DNA of 64,000 bases from Plutella xylostella (GCF_932276165.1 NC_064006.1:3410001-3474000), one strand, 5' to 3'. Counted from the stretch's first letter, positions 44,001 to 54,546 are shown. Numbers and translations are program-made. The notes: generated by a model from the sequence alone, not told the origin.

Positions 44001-47000
44001 AACTATTTAGTTGCAAAATAGTTAATACCCTGTTTAGCTAATTAGTCATCATCCAGGGCCGCTTCAGATACAGGACTTAGGACTGGAGGTACAGTGAAGC
44101 CTCTGAAATTGACGAAATCGTGTCATCCTGCTTTCAGTATATCCTCATCGATCGTTTTCATAATCACCAACTGTTTCGAGTTTATTTCACACTTTGCCGT
44201 GGGAAAATTCGTATCATCGCTATCGTGGATTATTTTATAACACCTTTATCTATCTTCAACAAATATTGTTACGGTGATTTTAATCGATTCAAAATAGTCA
44301 CAACACGTGCCAAATATTACTCAAATATGGTATTTAACTGATTAGTATTTATTTACTTTCTAATCAATGTTATCACTGTTGTGACGTGATTAACTTGGTA
44401 AATTAGTGGGTATACATGTAAGTGTTCAGGCGCACGTTCAATATTATCTGTATTGACTTTCATTAAGTACATACTTGATATCAGGGGATTGACTATTTAC
44501 CTACTTATGTTCTCTTCTTTAATTTTTCTTTCATGTATAAAAAGTTTTTACTACCGTTTACACATCTTAATATTGAAGAGTAGCATTTTTTATAATTGCA
44601 AAATATATTATGTTTAACAAAAACATTTACTTCATCATTTTGTAGACATCGTCATTGTCGTCACCCGCTACATCCCTTTGAACGCAAATGTTGAACTAAA
44701 TTAAGCTCTTTGTCCCTATTATCTGTCTGTTATCGTTCACATCATATTGCTTATCTTGTTATCGAGTAGAAAAGTATTGCTGATCGCTACTGGAATTGGC
44801 CTATACCCTGATTTAAATTCGACGTACCTACATATGTATGATACATTCATACTGTTCATCATACTGGGTCTCCATTTAGTCCGACATTCTTCTTCAGCGT
44901 AGCCTTCAACATCTTCCTGTCATGAAGAGCTGACTTTCGTATCGTCGAAGTTCATACGAAGCTCTAAAAACTTTACTAAGCACCTTTAAGGTCACGTGAT
45001 GCTGCCTAGCTTTGACTGTATACGGACAGAAAGGGACAATATGTACATAGATTTAATGCCGAAATTAGCTTAAAGTTCCTTTGTGCAACTCAGCATAAGC
45101 ATGGCTCTTAGCCATGCTGCTGATATTCTACCATGATAACACTATTTATTAAATAAGATAATCAATCAAAATCAAGTGCATCGATTTCATTCACATAGAA
45201 TTTAAGATAAAGACAAATAATATCAAACTGCCATCGGTTACTGATGGACATTAGTAAAGGTATTAAAACACATTTCTTGGTACATAGACAAGTGTATTTA
45301 CTGATTGCTGTATGTAACAAAGTTTTAAGAGCAATCATGCGACTGTGTCGATTAGATAAGGTGTCGATCGATCATTGGGGACACTCTTGTTACGAGTGTT
45401 GCTATGTGTGATTATTAGTATGTAATAGAAACCAAACAGTTTTTGTAAATGATATTTACCTAGTATTTTATCATCTTGAACTTTGTATTGTAGTAAGGTA
45501 TATACTGAATATAAGCGTGCCATTCCTCACGGTGTTTTCCTATACCGTAATGTTCCTATTGTGCACACAAGTGTAGTAGTAGGTGGTTTACCAGGGAATC
45601 TCACCATTGGTGATCATTGTTATAGCCGGAAATGTTAATTACCGTTTTTTTCACTTCCCTAAAAATGGATTACAGCTAACCGTACCACCACCGCACATTA
45701 GCAACCGTCGCTTATCTGTCAAATTGGACAAAATTTGTGGAATTTGTGTAGGGATTTTAGAGATGGAGATCCAGCTACCGCTACCGTACCCGGACCGACA
45801 CATTAGCAGTTAACAATCCATAAAAAAATAACAACCATACAAGTTACTTCAGATTTGACAAACAAGCGTAATTATCATTGAGTATGAATGGTCCGATTCC
45901 GCGTTTTTCTATGTTAATAATGTTCGGTGGTGGTAACCCCACATAATACCTATGTAAGATGACTAGCTACAATATATGTTTGACTGATAAGCGATGGTTG
46001 CTAATGTGCCGGTGGTGGTAAAGCAGCAGAGAATTTACCATGTCTTCTATTATTTTCACCGAGCTAAGTATTATCGGCATTGAAAATGACCTCCGTACCT
46101 CTCTGCAATCGTTATTCTGAGCATGAAACATGTCTGTTTCTTCCAGCCGGCGCGGCGACGCTACGCATCCTGCTGAGCTTCGCCGTGGGCGGGCTGCTCG
46201 GAGACGTGTTCCTGCATCTGCTGCCCGAGGCCTGGCAGCATGACATGGCCAGTACTAAAGGTAGGAGCCGATGGTGCAGTGGTTAACGACTGCTGATGGT
46301 CCGGGGTTCGATCCCCGATCGGGGCAGATATGTGTTATGGTTATGGCCTACCTACGCACATCGGGATTTTTCAATGCCACGCCAACATTTCAAAGCATAG
46401 CAGTTTATCTCATTTCTGTAATTACGGCTGAATTTCCATAGGTAAAATTAAAACCGTTGCCATGCCGTCCCGATGTGCGTAATAAATTAAACGTATAAGA
46501 AAGCGCGAAAGGTGGCGCAGGCGCAGTGGTTACTGATACTGCTGTGCCGAAGATCCCGTGTTCGATCCGGGTCTGGGCACATATTTTTTGAAAGACAGCA
46601 GTAAAGGTAAAGAACGACCGGGTGGCACAGTGGCACTATCATTCAAGGCAAAATTATCATTGATTTATGCCAATTTATCATACCCGTAAGAATCATAACT
46701 TTGTCCTAATTATAGCTTAATATAACTAGTTTCTCGAATGTTTATAAACACTAAAGAGTCATAAGACTCATAAGCATATCTGTTTATTTATTTAACATTG
46801 TATGTTGGCATGTGATTAATTGATATTTTCCTCATACAAGTCATACATAGGTGGTTCATTGATAAAATGTGCGGTCGGTCGTCGAGGTTTTGTGTTCCCA
46901 GTGGCATGTAAACTAAAACAAATACATAATTTACGTTCGAAACCCAAGACGATGTCCCAAATTTTGGCAACAGGAGTTTTAACAATACATCAAAAATATC

Positions 47001-50000
47001 ACAAAAGAAACGAAAAAAAAAACACAGAAACTGATGACAGTCGGGTACATCATGCACGTAAACAGTGTAGCGAACGTAGTACATAACTCCCAACTATACA
47101 TGTACGCTGATGACATGTGCCTACTATCCGCTGGAAAAGACATTGCGAGCATGATGGACAATATACAGGATGATTTTGAGAATATCACTAAATGGGCACA
47201 TGATAACGGGATTATACTAAACTTAAATAAAACAAAATGTATGCATATTCATTCACCATACAATAAAATCGCTAAAAATATTAATCCATCTACAATTAAA
47301 ATAATTGGCCATACCTATAATTGTCTACACCTAAATAAAGTAAAATGTGAATGTAAAAGTTTGGAATTAGTAAATACATTTAAATATTTGGGCCTATTAA
47401 TAGATAAACATTTCAATTGGAAATCACACATAATATTAGTCTGCAATAAGCTAAGATCGATCCTGGGTAAATTCTATCATCTAAATAAAGTTCTAAATAA
47501 GCGCACCCTGTATATTGTTTATCATGCACTCGCAGACTCATTATTAAGTTATGGCTTAAATTGTTATGGGCTGACTTTTAAAACTTATTTAGACTTAGTG
47601 CAACAGCTACAGATAAGGATAATTAAATATTTAGTAGATAATAAAACCAAAGAAAACTGTAAACAGGATTATTATAAACTATTTGGTATTTGTAAAATAT
47701 TGCCGGCCAGTAGCAAGGTTAGGTATTTAATAGCCTTAGAAACATATTATAGTGACGAAAATAAAACGAAAATAAATCACCGATACTTAACAAGATCTGT
47801 AAAAAAAGGAAAGCTAATGCAGCCTACCGCTAAAAACTATTATGGTGAAAGAACCAGAGAGTACATGACACCAAAAATATGTAATCATAAGAACTTTCAT
47901 TCAATTTTGCTTAGCTCTGAAAAAATGAATTTGCCCTGTTTAAAATCTAAATTAAAAAAAGCATTTTTAAAGTTGTAGGTACAGTGAGCGGGTCCTTAAC
48001 CCGGTCGCTCGCGGATAGGTGTGGGCCGGGCGGTCATCTCTGCGCTCGGCCGGCTCGCGCTTCTCCGCGGCAGGCCGCTGGCGCCTGTCGCCTCGAGGGG
48101 GCGAATCTAGTCGTCTGCCGCAAGCGGAAGACGATACATGCGCGCGCTATTTGTTCCTATTTCGTACTAGTTTATAAATGTCGTATTTAGGTATTTATTA
48201 AAATTTATGAATAGAAAAATGGACATAAAAAAGCAGCAAAAAAATACTGTGCCGTATTTAATAATCTAAGTATTTTATTGATTTCTTCTACGTTCCTTCT
48301 TTGAAATGAAATTAATCCGACCTACAAACCCTTTTTTTTCTCCATGTTGAACAAAGTCTATTCCAATTTTGTTTTCGTTAAAGTATTAAATTTACAGACA
48401 CAACTACCTTCAAAATGTATTAATGAATCGATTATATAATGTGCGCTGAGTGGGATTAGTGCTTAACGAAACTAACACGTTCTGTATCATAATATAAATT
48501 ATATCCATAATATAAATTATAACGAAAAAAAAACATGTTTTCACAAAATTAAATGTTTTAGGTACTTATATTCTAAATACTTTACGACAAGACCGAAGTT
48601 GTCAAGATGACGGATGACGTTTATAATGTTGTGAGAGACGTTAAACTTAGATTCATACATATTTTATGTACTTCAAAATATCTTAACTATGAAATTGTTA
48701 TTGTTTTTACTGGTTATTTCCAATAGAAAAAAGTTTGGAATAGCTTGTATTCTAAATTCAAATTAATTTTGTTTTAAAACATGACATTCTTTTTACAAAG
48801 TCAGTCCGTTGCTTAGTAAACGTTGTAGTGCTGAGGCAACCCTAAGGTGGCTTCTTTTTCAATGCGTATAACCACGTATAACTTATTATGCACCGTAGTC
48901 CAGTGAAATAAGGCGCATATTCCCTCAAAAATTAATTGGTAGATAAGTAAATAAAAACGTGTGCGGCTGGAACGCGATCTAAATTAGATCTTATTGCTTA
49001 TGGGATGGAGTCATATTTCTTTGCAATCCATTGCGAAGATGGACTTCTGTACCTGGTACTAGTTATTATTCTGTGTCCGCGGGAGATTGTTGATGTGGGT
49101 ACATACTCACTGTATCTATGTATACATATATTATGGTTAGGTTATTTAAGTAGGTATATTAGTTGTAAGATTTGCTAAAACAAATGCTAAGAGCGCGTCA
49201 CGCCAACAAACTGTTGTACATTTTGGCGTTTTTGTTTTTTGTTAAGTGTGTTTATTTCTACTGAATAAATAACTATTAAAAAAAAAAAAAACATTAATGT
49301 AAACATACAAAACAGAGTTCGTTGCTATATCATCATGCTACGTAATTACTACCATTGACAATGAATCACATCAAACAACTTGTGCGCGCGGTTAGGTTTT
49401 GTGTTCCGACCGCGTGTACTCTAATTAAAATTCAATGTGACGTTTACTTTGTTACGTACTTTAACAACTGCATTAACCATGTAGTTTTTTTTACTTTATT
49501 TTTTTGGCATTTTTTTACATGTGGCACATTATGTATGTTTTAGAGCATTTTATCTTTAATCCATTTTAATAATTATTTTAATAAATTCATATAACTAGAT
49601 CTAGACTCATTTAACTTAAAAAGAATATTGTGGTTACACTTCGTTTACGTTTAATTAGTATTTTCCTTCCATTGTGTGATAAAATGAATTCAGGTGAACT
49701 TGAAAGCAGTAGTAAGTTCCTTGAACTTGACCATATGTAACGGGATAATACGAGCACCTACTACCTACTAATAAATAGATTTGCGAATGAACGAAAAATA
49801 ATAAATAGACATGCCAATAAAGGAATCATGGTGGTGATAATGTGTCTTCCCTGCTTTGCCATAGCATAATAACATATTGCTCCCCTGGCCTCCGATTTTC
49901 GCTCTCGATATTTCCTGTCACACATATTCGTATTCTAAGCGAAATATTGTACATATTTAAAACACGAGATATGTCGTGTGTAGTCGGGAGAGCGAAAAAC

Positions 50001-50193
50001 GATAATGTATGTACAGTTCAGACAAACAACTTGTAACTTCCTGAAACTGCTTAAACTTTTGTATTTTGTCAAACTAACCAAGTCTCAATCTTTGAAAGAA
50101 TGAATAGGCGGTAGTTAGTTTGACAAAGCACAAAAGTGTAATCGCAGCCAACTTCAGGAACTACCAAGTTGTTTGGACCGAATTGTACCGACC

Positions 50194-50225
<32 letters not shown>

Positions 50226-53200
50226 GCCTATGTCAACCCACTGCAGAGTATAGGCTTTCTCCATGTTATGCCAAGTCCCACGGTCCTGTGCTACACTCAT
50301 CCAGTTTGGTCCAGTCACTCTCCTAATGTCATCGGACCAACGTGTCGGCGGTCTACCGACTGATCGCCGTCCCTCCCTTGGCCACCACTCCGACCGACCA
50401 ATGATTGCCTACAATTAACGATTTTATACCAACCCCACTCCCGTTTCACCAACAGAAGGCGATCACATATCCATGAAGAGCGGGCTCTGGTGCCTATTCG
50501 GCATGCTGGTCTTCATCATAGTGGAGAAACTGTTCGCCACGTCGGAAGAGGGTGATCAGGATACACCCCCGCCTAAGGCTAAGCAGAACGGGTCTATTAA
50601 ACAGCTGGAGATTGAGGAGATCGATAAGGTGTGTATTTAAATTTCTATTTAAAGTTATGGAGTTGTAGGTCTGTAGTTTGAGGAAACATCGAGACGTAAC
50701 ATGCAGACTTTTTTATAGTGTAATAATTTTTCCACTGTTGGAAAAAATACCTCCCCTATAGTTTTCGTCGTACCGCCCAAATAAGCTTTTTTTTTTATAG
50801 AAAAACAAGTTTTTGGTTACCTAGCCCCGCTATTCACGGCGTTTTGTACCTAATATGCACCTGACTGACCTAAAGAGTCGAAACTCGTGGGTTTCAATGT
50901 AAATTTTAACCCTTTTGTAAATTTAGAATACGGTCTATATATTGAAGGAAACAATATTCTGTCTGTGTTGGTATTCGAGGTATCTAAACGATGATTTCTC
51001 TTATTTCCCAAGTTGCTAGACGTGGAGCGCAGACAGCGTGCCAAGTTCAGCTCTAAAGTGGAGGGCGCGGCCGCACTGCCCGTCTGCGGGGACAACGACG
51101 TCACGGCCAAACAACTGTACGAGTCCTGCATGTTCAATAACAACGGGAATGGTGAGTGATTTGTACAAAATGATAATATAAGTTACCATAAAGGCCGGTG
51201 GGAAAGCACAGAGAAAATCGAATGTTGACCTTGCTTCTACAACTAATAACAATCTGTGCCGCCGTCCATCAAGATTAGAGACTGTTTAAGAGTTTATGTT
51301 TCTTATGGTTTTTGAATGATAATGCAAGACCTTTTGAATATATACAGTCTTTTAATCACGTAACTTTACAATATTTAGTAATTCTGAGAAAATGCGTGCG
51401 CTTCGCTGTACAGTCGGTTAGCGTCTCTGCTGGCCGGCGCGCGGAGGGGCAGTGGGGCGGCGGGGCCGCGGTGCGGAAGGAGGCAGCGTCTGGGCATCGT
51501 GACGTCATTTGACCATGCGAGCAAAGTTGTGGCGTTAACAGAGACAAATATAAAAAGGGCAATGCCCGTTTTTCGCTGTGCTTAGCTGCGCCTGAGGGCG
51601 CCTGATAACTAATCTGAATGGCTAATCCTCTCTCCACGCTTATAAACCGGACATATTATATGGTATAGTCTGGCTCCTTTCATACACGCAACGGTAATTT
51701 TACAATGAACCACTGATTTTTAATTCCCAGGCGAAGGCGCCTGCTGCAACGCCACAGTTAGCTCTAAATGCTCTAAAGGCGGTCGCTGGATGGGCCGCTG
51801 CATACTGCGGGAGGCCAAGGAGAAGGCGCTGCTAGTGAACACCAAGACTGACGAGAAGGACCCTAATGCTGCTAAACATGTGAGTTGTACTGGGAATTCA
51901 GAACTACCACAAGGCAAATATAGTGTGGAATAATTTCCAGCTGCGATTGAATACAACCACCTATTACAAACTTACAAAAATATGTATACTTACTTGGAAG
52001 AATAAGCTGCCCTATCGCTAAGAGCTTCAGAATCCTTCCGTAAAGAACAGCTGGGTGAGGTGATCTTGCCTCTTAAAGATTCGATAGCATCAAGTGTATT
52101 AATTTGGAGAGTCATCATTGTTGAGTTTTTCTTCCCGCGCCATTTCTCTAACGGTGTATTTGCAATTTATGTAAACGAAAAAAGTTTTGGTTTTCTTCTG
52201 TCACCTGCATACATTATCTACAGTTCGTACGGATGTTACATCTTCCGTGCCTTAACCTTATCTATGGTCCGGTTTGTATCTAATAGACACAAAATATTTC
52301 ATTCCCCAGGTGGCGGGCTACCTGAACCTGATGGCGAACTCGATCGACAACTTCACGCACGGGCTGGCGGTGGGCGGCTCCTTCCTGGTGGGCTTCCGCG
52401 TCGGCGTGCTCACCACCTTCGCCATACTAGGTACACCCCCGTCCACTAGAGTTGACCACACTGCAACCTTCGCCATACTAGGTACACTGCCGTCCACTAG
52501 AGTTGACCACACTGCCACCTACGCCATACTAGGTACACTGCCGTCCACTAGAGTTGACCACACTGCCACCTTCGCCATACTAGGTACACTGCCGTCCACT
52601 AGAGTTGACCACACTGCCACCTTCGCCATACTAGGTACACTGCCGTCCACTAGAGTTGACCACACTGCCACCTTCGCCATACTAGGTACACTGCCGTCCA
52701 CTAGAGTTGACCACACTGCAACCTTCGCCATACTAGGTACACTGCCGTCCACTAGAGTTGACCACACTGCAACCTTCGCCATACTAGGTACACTGCCGTC
52801 CACTCGAGTTGACCACACTGCAACCTTCGCCATACTAGGTACACGGTTCGATTCCCGGCTGGGGCAGATATTTGTTTAAAGACAGATATTTGTACTCGGG
52901 TCTTGGGTGTTGATATTTATATTTAACTAGCTGTTCCCGCGAGCTTCGCTTCGCCTTAAAAAGTTTTCCCGTGGGAATTCCGGGATAAACAGTAGCCTAT
53001 GTTCTTTCCCAGGGTCTATACCATATGCATACCAAATTTCATTCAAATCCGTTCAGTAGTTTTGGCGTGAAAGAGTAACAGACAGACAGACAGACACAGT
53101 TACTTTCGCATTTATAATATTAGCTAGGATATGTATCTGGACATGTATTTATGTATTTATCAGCTGTACGATACCCATATTACAGGCTCTGATAAGTTTG

Positions 53201-54546
53201 TGGTCGGATGGCCGTGTGTAAGATGTCCTCACATATTATTATTATAATGAGAATCTGTCCAGAAAGAGTAACTATTACCCAACTAAACTTACGCGTTTAT
53301 AATACTAGTAGGATCTCACGCCTATGCTAATTAATGTAATAACAAGCCGAAAAAGAGTAATTTTGGAGGCCAATTACAACAATTTGTAGTAAAAAATTTA
53401 GGCAAAAATTTAATAACGTATGTTATGTTCCAGTGCACGAAATACCTCACGAGGTGGGAGACTTCGCCATTCTGCTCAAGAGCGGGTTCTCGCGGTGGGA
53501 GGCCGCTAAAGCACAATTTGTTAGTATATATTTATAAATCACGCATGTATTGTTTGTTAAAAAATAATGGAATAAGAATTAACACTAATACGACATACTT
53601 TTCTCTGATTCTATTATATCGTTATTACTTTATTCTAATTGGATCGGTATATAAAAAAACTACAACCTCTTATAAGTACCAATTGGTATTATTTTTCCAG
53701 GCGACAGCGTCAGCGGGTCTGATTGGCGCCATGACTGCAGTCATATTCAGTGGAGCCAGGAATGCTATTGGTAAGTTCCTATTATTTAATCGTATTAGGT
53801 ATTTTATGGCAATGACCTAAGTTTCTATTAGAAAAAATGGTATGTAAATAAAATAATATTGATCTACAGGGTGTTGCAAAAAGAAAGCCGAAAACGGGGT
53901 GACTCAGGGTCATTGTAAACAACTTTCATTCTACGATCCACCGAAACGTCCATTAAACCTACCACTTTTGCAACACCCTTGAAAAGAACGTTGAGATTCC
54001 AAAATTCTATAAGTACTTACCGTTCGACCGAATGGCGTAGTGGTTAGTGACCCTGACTACTGAGCCGATGGTCCCGGGTTCGATTCCCGGCTGGGGCAGA
54101 TATTTGTTTAAACACAGATATCTGTTCTCGGGTCTTGGATGTGCCCGTAAAATGGCAATAGGCTCGCCCCCTATTACATTGGGACTAACATATCACTCTG
54201 GCGAAAAGTGGGTGCAGCAATGCACCTCTGCCTACCCCGCAAGGGAGTACATTAGTACAAGGCGTGAGTGTGTGTGTGTGTTACTTACCGTTCATCGTAC
54301 CGTAAATATACTTCTTCATAAAATATATGTCTTACTTTATTTCTAACCCATACTATTATTTCCCATCTTCCAGAGGCGAAAACATCCTGGATAGTCCCGT
54401 TCACAGCCGGCGGCTTCCTCCACATAGCTCTAGTCACAGTGCTGCCCGACTTACTCCGGGAACAGGACAAGCGACAGTCGCTCAAGCACCTCGCCGCCCT
54501 GCTGGCAGGGATAGCAGTGATGGCTGTCATGACGCATTACTTCTAG
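40852..54546 (+). CDS. SLC39A13: ZIP13-type zinc transporter (SLC39A13 / Zip99C-like), 9 coding exons
   Basis: Exons: 40852-41032, 46147-46260, 50456-50628, 51013-51151, 51731-51879, 52310-52430, 53434-53519, 53701-53770, 54374-54546. All phases agree: 1,206 nt, 401 residues plus stop. The diagnostic LIV-1 ZIP signatures are present: DNFTHGLAVGG (residues 265-275) in one membrane helix and HEIPHE (294-299) in the next. A starting Asp in the first motif rather than His is what ZIP13 proteins have. Also seen are LLSFAVGGLLGDVFLHLLPEAW, a long polar loop with cysteines (GACCNATVSSKC) and the C-terminal helix LLAGIAVMAVMTHYF. The family moves zinc across Golgi/ER-type membranes, and the fly relative has been linked to iron; both are family knowledge. 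Exon 6 is followed by a 51-bp array of donor copies. Several introns hold SINEs and a LINE. Confidence 0.93.
41395..41490. repeat. Dispersed intronic repeat, copy 1
   Basis: TAAAGAGTCGAAACTCATG, AAGTAAATTTTAACC and AATACAGTCTAT recur at 50856-50946 in intron 3 of the same gene with about 80% similarity by eye. Confidence 0.6.
44982..45100. mobile_element. MITE remnant (CTGAGTTGCAG family)
   Basis: The right arm GTGCAACTCAGCATAAGC and the inner TATACGGACAGAAAGGGAC match the MITE at 3845-3985; the left arm is degraded. Confidence 0.5.
45683..46021. mobile_element. TIR element, about 340 bp
   Basis: TACCACCACCGCACATTAGC, then AACCGTCGCTTATCTGTCAA, on the left is repeated inverted on the right (TTGACTGATAAGCGATGGTT, then GCTAATGTGCCGGTGGTGGT). 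It ends about 120 bp before ZIP13 exon 2. No coding sequence. Confidence 0.72.
46147..46260 (+). CDS. SLC39A13: ZIP13 exon 2
   Basis: Acceptor GTTTCTTCCAG. AGAATLRILLSFAVGGLLG to MASTK, donor AAG|GTAGGA. A tRNA-like SINE head starts about four bases into the intron. Confidence 0.9.
46264..46352 (+). mobile_element. tRNA-like SINE head (third type)
   Basis: GGAGCCGATGGTGCAGTGG and the B-box GGGGTTCGATCCCCG resemble a tRNA. The body is unlike families 1 and 2. It starts at the ZIP13 exon 2 donor. Confidence 0.6.
46353..46481. mobile_element. Small TIR MITE, 129 bp
   Basis: TACGCACATCGGGA on the left and TCCCGATGTGCGTA on the right are perfect inverted copies. AT-rich interior. Confidence 0.65.
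46507..46590 (+). mobile_element. tRNA-like SINE head (fourth type)
   Basis: AGGTGGCGCAGGCGCAGTGG and GTGTTCGATCCGGGTCTGG match pol III A- and B-box regions. A further partial head, CCGGGTGGCACAGTGGCAC, follows at 46618. Confidence 0.55.
47034..48190 (+). mobile_element. 5'-truncated non-LTR retrotransposon with intact RT C-terminal frame
   Basis: An open frame of 314 codons (47034-47978) starts just before the catalytic box (LYMYADDMCLLSAG). It continues with LNLNKTKCMHIHS, FKYLGLLIDKHFNWKSHI and LADSLLSYGLNCYG to a conserved late block (YGERTREYMTPKICN), ending KKAFLKL. There is no RNase H. A GC-rich stretch of about 200 bp (47990-48190) is probably its 3' UTR. It differs from the other two LINEs in the window. 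It is in the sense orientation of ZIP13 intron 2. Confidence 0.8.
48191..50193. other. No gene seen (within ZIP13 intron 2)
   Basis: AT-rich intronic DNA without supported features. Confidence 0.45.
50194..50395 (-). mobile_element. RTE-like LINE 3' end with intact C-terminus and (GAT)n tail
   Basis: On the minus strand an open stretch reads RRSVGRPPTRWSDDIRRVTG, then PNWMSVAQDRGTWHNMEKAY and TLQWVDIG, with a stop at 50225-50223 and a tail of about ten GAT units (50194-50222). This is the unbroken C-terminus of an RTE-type polymerase, so the copy is young. It ends about 60 bp before ZIP13 exon 3. Confidence 0.82.
50456..50628 (+). CDS. SLC39A13: ZIP13 exon 3
   Basis: Acceptor TTTCACCAACAG. 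GDHISMKSGLWCLFGMLVF to LEIEEIDK, donor AAG|GTGTGT, phase 0. Confidence 0.9.
50856..50946. repeat. Dispersed intronic repeat, copy 2
   Basis: See 41395-41490: TAAAGAGTCGAAACTCGTG, ATGTAAATTTTAACCC and GAATACGGTCTAT. Confidence 0.6.
51013..51151 (+). CDS. SLC39A13: ZIP13 exon 4
   Basis: Acceptor TTATTTCCCAAG. LLDVERRQRAKFSSKVEGA to FNNNGN, donor ATG|GTGAGT. Polar loop. Confidence 0.87.
51152..51730 (+). other. ZIP13 intron 4 with GC-rich island
   Basis: A GC-rich block at 51410-51510 (GGCCGGCGCGCGG, GGGGCGGCGGGGCCGCGG, GTGACGTCATTTG) stands out in an AT-rich intron. It could be an old repeat or an intronic regulatory island with a CRE-like TGACGTCA. Unassigned. Confidence 0.4.
51731..51879 (+). 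CDS. SLC39A13: ZIP13 exon 5
   Basis: Acceptor TAATTCCCAG. GEGACCNATVSSKCSKGGR to DPNAAKH, donor CAT|GTGAGT, phase 0. Confidence 0.87.
52310..52430 (+). CDS. SLC39A13: ZIP13 exon 6 (first metal-binding motif)
   Basis: Acceptor CATTCCCCAG. VAGYLNLMANSIDNFTHGL to TTFAIL, donor CTAG|GTACAC, phase 1. The exon end is taken at the first donor because it gives ILVHEIPHE, which the family expects. Eight further identical donors follow every 51 bp. Confidence 0.88.
52431..52838 (+). repeat. 51-bp array: eight copies of exon 6 tail plus donor
   Basis: Each unit is the end of exon 6 (ACCTTCGCCATACTAG) plus the first 30 or so intron bases (GTACACTGCCGTCCACTAGA). Candidate exon ends are 52481, 52532, 52583, 52634, 52685, 52736, 52787 and 52838, all ACTAG|GTACAC. 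51 is 17 codons and no unit has a stop, so every donor keeps phase 1; the frame stays open to 52879. Units differ by only a few bases (CTGCAACC or CTGCCACC, TTC or TAC). Confidence 0.93.
52846..53245 (+). mobile_element. tRNA-derived SINE family 2, split by a nested element
   Basis: It starts at the B-box (GGTTCGATTCCCGGCTGGGG), directly abutting the 51-bp array, so the tRNA head is lost. The body runs to 52924, is interrupted by the 52925-53130 element, and resumes (ATGTATTTATGTATTTATCA, GGTCGGATGGCCGTGTGTAA) to an (ATT)n end. Confidence 0.78.
52925..53130 (+). mobile_element. Interspersed repeat nested in the SINE (GTTCCCGCGAG family)
   Basis: Same element as 39957-40168: CTGTTCCCGCGAGCTTCGC, CCCGTGGGAATTCCGGGAT and (CAGA)n. 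The ends CTAGCTG and TAGCTAGGAT are partly inverted. Confidence 0.75.
53434..53519 (+). CDS. SLC39A13: ZIP13 exon 7 (HEIPHE motif)
   Basis: Acceptor TATGTTCCAG. HEIPHEVGDFAILLKSGFS to AAKAQF, donor TTT|GTTAGT, phase 0. Confidence 0.88.
53701..53770 (+). CDS. SLC39A13: ZIP13 exon 8
   Basis: Acceptor ATTTTTCCAG. ATASAGLIGAMTAVIFSGAR to NAIG, donor TTG|GTAAGT. Confidence 0.9.
53869..53978. mobile_element. Short TIR MITE, 110 bp
   Basis: GGGTGTTGCAAAA and TTTTGCAACACCC are perfect inverted ends. The interior shares GGTGACTCAGGGTCATT with the repeat at 37260-37485. It lies in ZIP13 intron 8. Confidence 0.72.
54025..54281 (+). mobile_element. tRNA-derived SINE, family 1
   Basis: Full copy with (GT)n end, 93 bp before ZIP13 exon 9. 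Confidence 0.88.
54374..54546 (+). CDS. SLC39A13: ZIP13 exon 9 (last)
   Basis: Acceptor CCCATCTTCCAG. AKTSWIVPFTAGGFLHIAL to MTHYF and TAG at 54544-54546. Confidence 0.9.

Larger units (their letters stand above)
41033..46146 (+). other. ZIP13 intron 1
   Basis: A 5.1-kb AT-rich intron without other genes. It contains a dispersed repeat at 41395-41490 (AAAGAGTCGAAACTC), a MITE at about 44982-45100 and a TIR element at 45683-46021. Confidence 0.75.
46261..50455 (+). other. ZIP13 intron 2
   Basis: A 4.2-kb intron holding three tRNA-like SINE heads, a small MITE, a LINE fragment (about 47010-48190) and a LINE 3' end (50194-50395). No host coding sequence. Confidence 0.75.

Noticed and set aside
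52519..52833. Minus-strand frame with repeated AKVAVWSTLVDGSVPSM
   Set aside because: Antisense reading of the 51-bp ZIP13 array.
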